Made by a program: the position numbers and the translations under genes. DNA of 64,000 nucleotides from Vandiemenella viatica (lineage: Eukaryota > Arthropoda > Insecta > Orthoptera > Morabidae): the NCBI GenBank assembly GCA_031002005.1, contig CM061914.1:192342685-192406684 (forward strand), read 5' to 3'. Below are positions 56,783-64,000 of the stretch, one piece after another; positions within the stretch are counted from its first letter, which is position 1, and each line of letters opens with the position of its first letter. The notes under the pieces were generated by a model that saw only the letters and a program-made list of their open reading frames with translations, ran no database searches and was not told where the DNA came from.

Positions 56783-56862
56783 TGAACCAGAGACCACGAC
56801 CCAAACATCAGTAAGCAAGCGCTTTAACCAAGGAGCTACCTGATCACTACACGGAAAAACAG
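56783..56862 (-). repeat. tRNA-like sequence
   Basis: Minus strand: GGTAGCTCCTTGGTTAAAGCG, an anticodon-arm-like middle and GGTTCAAATCTCC (B-box-like). Probably a tRNA-derived SINE head like 5127. Confidence 0.45.
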
Positions 56863-56924
56863 TACAGCGTCTGTCTATCGCCGTTCAGTAATATTTCGAA
56901 ATTATAAGACAACATGTATTATTT

Positions 56925-57058
56925 ATACAGATAATTTTTCAACCAAATGTAGACAGTGTTTTTCTCCTTGTTTCAAATGATAAGTGTGTAAAGTTTCATC
57001 GAGATCTGATGAAAACTGTGCATTTGTTTGAAGAACAAACAAACAAACATACATTTAT
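56925..57058 (+). repeat. dispersed repeat with (CAAA)n tail, copy 2
   Basis: TATTTATACAGATAATTTTTC, GTTTCATCGAGATCTGATG, then (CAAA)n and TATATA; matches 1-215. Confidence 0.75.
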
Positions 57059-57071
57059 ATATATATATATA

Positions 57072-57470
57072 TTGTCACGTGAATACAATTGAATTTGTTT
57101 TTTATTTTCCGAACGCGTTTCACTTCATTCTCTGAAACATCTTCAGCGGTTCTATCTGTTGGGTGTTTATACATATAATTAATTTGTCCTATGTTACAAT
57201 TTACACATGAAAATTATGGTATAAATAAATATAAGCTTGTATAAATATATATTTCCTATATTACAATTTACACATGGAAATTATGGTATAAAAAATTTAC
57301 GTAAGCTTATATCTATTAATACCATGATTTCCTTGAGTAAATTGTAACATAGGACAAATTAGTTACATGTATAAACACCCAGCAAACAAAACCGCTGAAG
57401 ATGCTACAGAAAATGAATTGAAATGTGTTCGGAAATCAAGGATCAAATTCAGTTGCATTAGCGTGACAAG
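57072..57470. repeat. foldback with two inverted hammerhead-like cores, inserted at a TA repeat
   Basis: The left core is on the minus strand: CTGAAGA 57140-57146, stem II GTTTCA/TGAAGT around a GAGAA loop, GAAA at 57118-57121. The right core is on the plus strand: CTGAAGA 57395-57401, GAAA 57420-57423. The middle contains mutually inverted AT-rich segments (TTTACACATG, GGTATAAA). It sits directly after a (TA)n tract, and the arms are less similar than in the other copies. Confidence 0.5.
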
Positions 57471-57778
57471 TATTCATAAAAAATGAAGAATTTCAGCTTT
57501 GTCACCATTTTTGCTTGACATTGAAGACAAATACGTCTTGCCATACTGGATTTGTAGATTTAAGATGAGTGAAGTAGGGTACGTCATAAAGGACCTCGTG
57601 GATTGGGAGATCCTGTCGATGGTCAGGATGGTGTAGTTTTACCCACTCACGTGCCGTTGCTTCTTGGAGTCTTATCTCTGGAGGTGGTATGTTGCTGATG
57701 ATGTGTAGCCAGATGATTTAATGTTTGGTATGTTTACTTGAGTAGAGGGCTGGATCAGGAGTTGTGTTGTTGTTGCAG
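57471..57778 (+). other. Orai intron, 3' end before visible exon 4
   Basis: No repeat recognised. Ends GTTGTGTTGTTGTTGCAG, a good polypyrimidine/acceptor. Confidence 0.6.
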
Positions 57779-57916
57779 GGGGGCTGCGAGGACTGGAGCA
57801 CGTTCGACGGGGATGGTCTGACGTCAGAGGGACTGTCATGGCGGCGGCTGCACATGTCGAGGGCCAAACTGAAGGCCACAGCCACCACCTCAGAGCTGCT
57901 GTCGGGGTTCGCCATG
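57779..57916 (+). CDS. Orai: Orai exon 4 of those visible: transmembrane-1 entry and inner pore
   Basis: The exon has GTTGTTGCAG| acceptor and GCCATG|GTCAGT donor, phase 0 to phase 0, 46 codons. It encodes [14 protein letters not shown] and then [14 protein letters not shown], the hallmark of Orai channels: the N-terminal helix that gates the pore leads into transmembrane segment 1, and the family continues with VAMVEVQL in the next exon. Orai is the plasma-membrane pore subunit of the store-operated (CRAC) calcium channel, opened by STIM. Residues aligning with human ORAI1 Arg83, Lys85, Lys87, Leu95, Gly98 and Phe99 are kept. However, Thr stands at the Arg91 position (Lys in Drosophila) and Glu at the Ala94 position. 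With the upstream exons the N-terminus would be about 277 residues up to here. The rest of the channel, including the selectivity-filter glutamate, is not found before 64000. Confidence 0.9.
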
Positions 57917-58018
57917 GTCAGTAACAACCCAACTGTGCGTCATAGTCGTCTACACTACAGGCATCGGATATTTAGGACAAAAAAATAGATAAATATGCAC
58001 GCAGACATGATATTTCTT

Positions 58019-59300
58019 TTTTTGCTGTCGTCAGTCTTTCGACTGGTTTGATGCAATACTCCATCCCTTCCTATCCTGTGCTAACCCCTTCATCTCTATA
58101 TACCCCTTACAGCCCACGTCCTCAATTATCTGCTTCATATATTCTAATCTCTGTCTTCCTCTACAGTTCTTACCTTCGACTGTTCCCTCCACTAACAAAT
58201 TAACCAATCCAGCATGTCTCAAAAAATGACCTATCATCATGTCTCTACTTTCTGTAAGCTTCTTCCGCAAATTTCTTTCCTCACCCGTCATTTCCAAAAC
58301 TCGCTCATTTCTTACTTTTTCTGTCCAGTTTATTTTCGGCATCCTATAGCACCACATTTCAAATGCTTCAATTTTCTTTCTTTCCGGTATTCTTAAAGTC
58401 CATGTTTCGCTACCGTAAAGTGCTGTGCTCCACACATAAAGTTCTTTCTAAATCCTAGATTAATATTTTGAACTAAAAGATTTCTCTTTTTTCAAGAACG
58501 CTCTTTTCGCTATTGCTGTTCTGCTTTTAATATCATTCCTACTTCGACCATCGGTTGTAATTTTACTTTCTTACCAAAGAATTCGCTTACTTCTCCTATT
58601 GTATCCGATATTACTTTTATGTTTAATATACTGTTATTGGTATCATTTCTGCTACATTTCATCACTTTTGTCTTAGTTTGGTTTATATTCAGTCCAAGAT
58701 CTTCCTTCACAATTTTTTTCATGCCATTCAGTAACTTCTCAATATCTTCAGCCCTTTCTGCTAACAAGACAATATCATCAGCAAATCGTAGCATACTGAT
58801 TTTTCTCCCTGAACACTTACGCCACTTTCAAATTTTTCTTTGACTTTCTTTATTGCTTCCTCTACATACAAGTTGAATATGAACGGGGATAGACTACAAC
58901 CTTGTCTCACACCCTTTTTAACAGATGATTCTCTACTTTTATTACAGCCATTTGAATCTCATATAGATTGTATTCTTCTATCTCGGTATTTTAGACCTGA
59001 CTTGTTTAAAATTTTGAACATCCTGTCCCATGTAAAATTATCAAAAGAAAATCCTAAATCAACAAACGCCTTATACCATTTTCTTGATCCGCCCTTCAAA
59101 TATTAATCTTGAAGCCAGAACTGCTTCCCTTGTACTGCGGTTTTTCCTAAACCCAAACTGATCTTCACCTACTATCTCTTCTACTACCCTTTCCATCCTT
59201 CTGTCTATTATTCTGGTCAGTAATTTTGAAGCATGTGATGTTAGACTAATGGTGCGATAATTCTCACATTTGTCGACTCGTGCGTTCTTCGGAAGTGTGA
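58019..59300 (-). pseudogene. RTE-like LINE-B, longest copy
   Basis: On the minus strand, from the RT palm (LRFADDIVLLAERAEDIEKL and LGLNINQTKTKVMKCSRNDT) to STALYGSETWTLRIPERKKI, EAFEMWCYRMPKINWTEKVR and HAGLVNLLVEGTVEGKNCRG. The 3' end is GACTGACGACAGCAAAAAAAG near 58019. Upstream, 58800-59300 carries further RT words (KGVRQGC-type, FRKNRS) in shifted frames. Non-LTR retrotransposon, several shifts, antisense to Orai in its next intron. Confidence 0.85.
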
Positions 59301-60096
59301 AAATGATTGTTTTATTAAAGTCAGTTGAGATCTAACTCTCTAGATTTCTTTTTCTCCCAGGGATTTCAGTAATTATATTAATTATCCGTTAGCTATTACA
59401 GAAACGTTTAACCCAGCGCTTCCCAAGGGGGGTGGTTTAGCTCTCTGGACGGGCGTCCCTGGTGCGAAGGAAATTGGAGGGTCGTTGTATACCAATCGCC
59501 CCCCCCCTCTCCCCCTCTGCTTTCCAGCATCATATTCGGTTTTAACGGCTGAAACAAAGAAGATTTTAATTGTATTCCCATCCTCAGATGTGCCCAAAAG
59601 AGAATTTATTGTAGGCAGCAATTTATTGGCTAAGATAAGAAACGCGATTTTCAGTAGTGGAACCCGGCGATTGAAGATTGTTGATGACAAATATGGCACG
59701 AAATATCGAAAAATTAGTGTAATTACACCAAGCTCAGCCCTCTAAATAATAAAAAATTCATATTATTTATTTGTTAATCAAATTATGAACAATAGATCAA
59801 TATTGTTTATTTCTTTTGATATAGTAACTTTAGAAACCTGTGCTTGTTTTTCTGTATATAATGTTGTTCACTTCACCTTCCAGAGGTGTCATCGAATCAG
59901 TTTCAAAACCAGGTTACAAACCAAAAAAGTTGGAGCACGATGGTTTATATTATTTATTACGAGATCGCGAGTAGGTGAGTTTTTTTTCTGAGAAGGGGGC
60001 AACGAATAATTTTTTGTTCGAAAGGGGGGCTGTGATTAATTTTTTTTTCTCGAAAATGTAGCGGGAGCGTGAAAGTTGCGAACTTATGGTTTAACC
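59301..60096. other. unassigned repeat-like sequence
   Basis: CAGCGCTTCCCAAGGGGGG near 59413 resembles the start of a hAT-type element (CAG...TTCCCAA). C- and G-runs follow. No partner end or coding region identified. Confidence 0.35.
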
Positions 60097-60504
60097 CAGG
60101 GGTGGCCAACCCAAATGATCTTGCGGGCCTCTTTGGAAATGCGTCATAACTCCGCGGGCCACATATAAAATTGTATATCTCTATATTAAATTTAGACCCA
60201 CTATAGACATTTTTTTTAGTTAAAAATTTAAACATAATGAGTTATTATTATTTTGATTACTATTATTATATTAAACATAGTTAATATAATAACAATGAAA
60301 CTAAACGCACATTTTAAAGAAATATATAACACTAAAAGTGAAATATATAAAATTTATAAATATAAATGAAATAAATTTTAAAATATGGAAGCACAAATAA
60401 TATAATTTTTAATAAATTACTTTTCACTACTTTGGCCATTATAAAATAAATATGTTTTGTAAAGGTGTGTTAAATCTCGCGGGTCACAAAAATATTCACC
60501 CCTG
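60097..60504. mobile_element. non-autonomous hAT element
   Basis: Ends CAGGGGTGGCCAACCC and AATATTCACCCCTG, 408 bp, flanked by GTTTAACC and GCTTTAAC, an imperfect 8-bp duplication. The left 120 bp matches the right end of the hAT copy at 41275-42090 inverted (GCGGGCCACATATAAAATTG). No coding capacity. Confidence 0.75.
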
Positions 60505-61227
60505 GCTTTAACCGTTTGTTGTGTTGAGGTTGTCGGTTTTGTTGAAATGACGCAAAATGAGAAGGCCAAGACTAATAGTGATCTGAAATATAGGAATGAG
60601 TTAAGCTTTCGTTGACCGATTGCAGACATTGTCGTGTCACGGTAGAGCCATGTAAGATTTATCATCTGTATTACTTAATTTTTATTTATGGTGGTACGGC
60701 GCTATAAATAAAGATTAGTCCAGTCCATTTCGAAATGTCTTATATTTCTCCAAATAGCAGTGAATGACACATATAATATTTGAAGAATCCAAATACCAAA
60801 AATACCTTATCAATATATTTTACAGTCACGAGCTGTTCACGATATCGTGAAGATCCATATTTGTGAGTTATTGCACAACTAACGTTCGAGACAGAGAAAA
60901 ATCGGTTCTCTACTCGGACTAACCAACCAGAGTATTTATGCTCGGAAACATTCCTGAAAAATAGATTATTTCTTATCTTCTCAAATGTTTGCAGTTGTTA
61001 CATTATAAAAATAATTTACGACAATCCACTTAAGTATAAGTTCAGTGACTGATAATGAAGTTATAGATAAACACATAATGGTTACGAACAATAAGTACAG
61101 CGAAAATACAACTTCTTCGTTACGAATGAAATTTGTTAGAGATATAGAAAATTTGCCTACGGTTTTGTCGCGGTTCGTGGCTACGGTTAGTTTGTTAGAG
61201 AGAACTAGGATAGGTGTTTTCTGCGGT
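60505..61227. other. no gene recognised
   Basis: AT-rich, no recognisable feature. Confidence 0.5.
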
Positions 61228-61352
61228 TTAGGCAAATGCCTCCAGGCGAATGGCCAGATGGATACTTCAAAACGCAATGTCCGAATTCCTTCCCATTCCT
61301 TGTCCACAGACCTTTGGAGTTTCTAATGTCCTCGAATTCAACGAGCCAAAAA
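61228..61352 (+). mobile_element. SINE 3' fragment
   Basis: CAGGCGAATGGCCAGATGG, GTCCGAATTCCTTCCC and AACGAGCC then an A-tail; head missing. Confidence 0.75.
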
Positions 61353-62057
61353 AAAACACTCTTTTAAAAAGTGAACCTTCTTTGGGCGCGGTAGAGAGAA
61401 ATTTGTCAGCGTTACAAGAGCGCATGCGCACTTCACGTTCTGAGCTCTTCAGGAAGTGAGTTATTTGAGATTTTTAAAATTATTTAACTTATGAGCCAGA
61501 AATCTAAGTCCAACTAATTTCCTCACGCGCTTATTTTTAAACTTTACGAACTTTTAGTTTAAAAATTTTTGGTGTGGAAAAGTGATCGTTACTTACCTTA
61601 GTGATTTATTCCAGTGGTCATAATCATCTCTTCCCTTCCTCATACTCCTACTGATTCTTCTACCAATATACTATCAAGCCTCATCGGATCTTTATGCCAA
61701 GTCATATTTTTTTCCTGCCTTCTTTTTGATCTGTGATGCTGAATTAAACACTCACTGAACGTTTATAACTGTATTTAAATATATTTGATAGTAGCATATA
61801 AATGCATATTCAGACTAGTTTCTAGTTATGGTGATATTACGATAATATTGTCATATGGTTATATTTTGAAGAAAAACCTGATAATTTTTTAATAGTACCG
61901 GAAATTCAGTAGAAATTATAGATGAGAAAAAATTAAGATAATTGTTCACAATTTTGTACTCCTATTGTAACTTTCGGAGGAAAAAACCAAAACTAATTTT
62001 CACTGAATTGGTGAGAAGGCAAGAATTTAAGTTATACATTATTTCACTCTCTAAACG
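61353..62057. other. no gene recognised
   Basis: AT-rich sequence, nothing recognised. Confidence 0.5.
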
Positions 62058-62341
62058 TAATGTTCCGCCCGCCTTTTAATCTCGACAATGCAGCAGCAGC
62101 ATGCCTGTGTCGAGCCGCGTCAATCAGTAGTCTCACTGTCGCCAATAATTTAGAAAATAATTCCTCAGTTCAGTGTTAAATCTGCAGTGGCATCAGTGAG
62201 TACCGCCATGCCGAGAACAACATTTTCTAAAAGTGCGAAGTTATGGAGTTATGTAATTTGGAGAGGAGTAGAGTTCTTCTCTGTAATTTATGTTAAATAA
62301 AAATGACTTTAACAAAACGATTTAGAATTTAATTTCACAAT
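62058..62341 (+). mobile_element. possible solo LTR
   Basis: TGTTCCGCCC...TTTCACA segment of about 284 bp with an AATAAA near its end, followed by ATGGTGCAGCGAGTGC, which could be a primer-binding site. No target duplication found. Low confidence. Confidence 0.25.
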
Positions 62342-62504
62342 GGTGCAGCGAGTGCACGGAAGCAAATTATGCTGTCTACGTGAAAGCGACACTACTAGAT
62401 AAAATAGATGATGTATAATTGACCATGTTTTTATATATAATAAGCTTATTTACTCGTTTTCAAGGTCATATTTCTCAAATTTTTTTAGTCATAAAGATCC
62501 TAAC

Positions 62505-63000
62505 TCTACTCATCACCTGTATACGCCGTGCACACTCCCAACACACTATTCACTTTTCTCCTGTCTTTCAATGACTCCCAAACTTTATATAGATCAGTTA
62601 CTATGATAATTTACTGAAATAAAAATAACTATCCAGCTTTGAACTCGTTCTGTCTCCCATATTTGATACCCAAATATGGGATCCACACTACGCCACCATA
62701 TTCAAGCAATGATCTCACCATTATTTTGTAACCCAATTCCCTATTTCTCTGCTACTATCCCCTCATCACTCTCTCCAGTAAATGAAGGATTTCAAAAACA
62801 TCTCCCTACTATCTGCCCAGCGTGTTCTGCGCAGTTGAGCTTACTGCCAAATGATATGCCAAGATATTTACACTTTATTAATCCCTCTACCAGTAATTCA
62901 TCTTCCACCTTATAATCATTCAAAACCTTATTATCTGTGTGCCTAATCAGAAGACTCTATTTTCGTATTCATTTTCGATTTATGTCGAGCTACCTTATTA
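62505..63000 (-). pseudogene. LINE-A internal fragment
   Basis: Minus strand: words matching SVKGMYK..., YQIWETERVQ, MVRSLLEYGGVVWIPYLGIK-like and DNKV...KYLGISFGSKLNCAEHAG-like stretches in shifted frames. 3' tail absent. Confidence 0.65.
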
Positions 63001-63224
63001 GATAGTCTGTGTGGATCACCTTGTAGGTGTTAACAATCCTTACTTTAGAGATATAAACATAGAATTCTGTCATGTGGATACAACGTAACTTCCCAATGTA
63101 CGCCAGCAACACAATTATCCATTGTAATAAGGAACGGAAGTGGCCCAAATGCCATATCTTTTCACAACCACTGTTCCTACACTCCCTTTTTGGTAGATCT
63201 CGTTCAAGAATTCCTCTACCAAGT

Positions 63225-64000
63225 CTATTTTTATCTTGCTATCTTGTGCTAATCTTTTCATCTCGACATACACCTTACAACCCACGTCCTCAATTATCTG
63301 CTTAATATATTCTAATCTCTGTCTTCCTCTGCAGTTCTTGCCTTTGACTGTTCCCTCCACTAACAAATTAACCAATCCAGCATATCTCAAAATATGACCT
63401 ACCAGCCTGTCTCTTCTTTCTGTAAGACTCTGCCACAAATTCTTTCCTCGTCCATCATTTCCAAAAGTCGCTAATTTCGTATTTTATCCGCCCACTTAAT
63501 TTTCAGCCTCCTTCAAAAGCACAACTTTTCACATGCTCCATTTTTTCTTCTTTGCGGTATTCCTAAAGTCCATAACATACGATCCACACAAAGTTTTAAA
63601 AAGATCTTTAACAGTTCTTGATCAATATATAAATGTGAAATATTTCTCTTTTTCAAGAAGGCTGTATTCGCTGGTGGTATTCTACTTGTAACATCATTCT
63701 TGTTTAGGCTATCAGTTGTAAGTTTGCTTCCCAAGTAGCAGAATTCACTTACTTCTCCTATTGCATCCGATCCTATTTTGCTATTTAATCTACTGTTATT
63801 CGCATCATTTCTGCTACACTTCATCACTTTTGTCTCTCCTTGGTTTACATTTAATTTAAACTCTTCCTTCAGTATTTTGTTCATGCCATTCAGTAACTTC
63901 TCAATATCCTCAGCTCTTTCTGCTAACAAGACAATGTCTTCAGCCAATCGTAGCACACTGATTTTTTCTCCTAGACGCCTTATGCTATATTCAAATCTTT
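63225..64000 (-). pseudogene. RTE-like LINE-B, running out of the window
   Basis: The minus strand encodes LRLAEDIVLLAERAEDIEKL (Glu in place of the second residue of the FADD motif, so catalytically dead), KVMKCSRNDANNSRLNSKIG, EVSEFCYLGSKLTTDS and RYAGLVNLLVEGTVKGKNCR. Same family as 58019; the 5' part lies beyond 64000. Confidence 0.85.

Noticed and set aside
58843..59106. Plus-strand frames over LINE-B as genes
   Set aside because: They are antisense shadows of the reverse transcriptase sequence.
1..64000. CRISPR arrays, bacterial operons or phage genes
   Set aside because: No regularly spaced direct repeats with unique spacers, no bacterial-style gene packing; the sequence is clearly a eukaryotic nuclear genome.

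Overview
The window reads as a repeat-rich, AT-rich nuclear genome of an arthropod, most likely an insect. The evidence is long introns with GT-AG exons, many truncated non-LTR retrotransposons, a tRNA-derived SINE family, Tc1/mariner, hAT and PIF/Harbinger transposons, and one host gene of animal type. The mix of elements would fit a large-genome polyneopteran insect, but I cannot name the species. Nothing bacterial is present (no operons, no CRISPR array).

The one host gene I can support is the 5' (N-terminal) half of Orai, the store-operated CRAC calcium channel subunit, on the + strand. Four phase-compatible exons lie at 42974-43112, 50136-50432, 51925-52195 and 57779-57916. The first three encode a long low-complexity cytoplasmic N-terminus. 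The fourth encodes the diagnostic start of transmembrane segment 1, with the basic inner-pore stretch. The remaining channel exons are not in the window and should lie downstream of 64000. A CpG-rich segment at 27400-27690 is a candidate promoter or untranslated first exon for this gene, by inference only.

Region by region: 1-9000 holds LINE tails, a SINE-interrupted Tc1 element, a hAT insertion inside a hammerhead-like foldback, a cluster of CRE-type palindromes and an internally deleted PIF/Harbinger element. 9000-19000 is mostly LINE and SINE debris, a second hAT copy nested in a SINE, a possible LTR and a ~290-bp tandem repeat. 18985-20406 is a complete Tc1-like element with an intact 340-residue transposase. 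21018-22366 is a mariner-like element with ~105-bp inverted repeats and a broken transposase. 22400-42900 is dispersed repeats with a hAT transposase remnant and several foldbacks. 42974-57916 is the Orai gene with introns full of LINE, SINE and LTR insertions. 57917-64000 is the next intron, again LINE-dominated.

Three observations deserve most attention. First, a tandem array of eight AG dinucleotides just upstream of Orai exon 3, all spaced by multiples of three and in the exon's reading frame. Second, Thr and Glu in the Orai inner-pore basic segment where the family has a basic residue and Ala. Third, a family of foldback elements carrying hammerhead-ribozyme-like cores, often in inverted pairs, one split by a hAT transposon.
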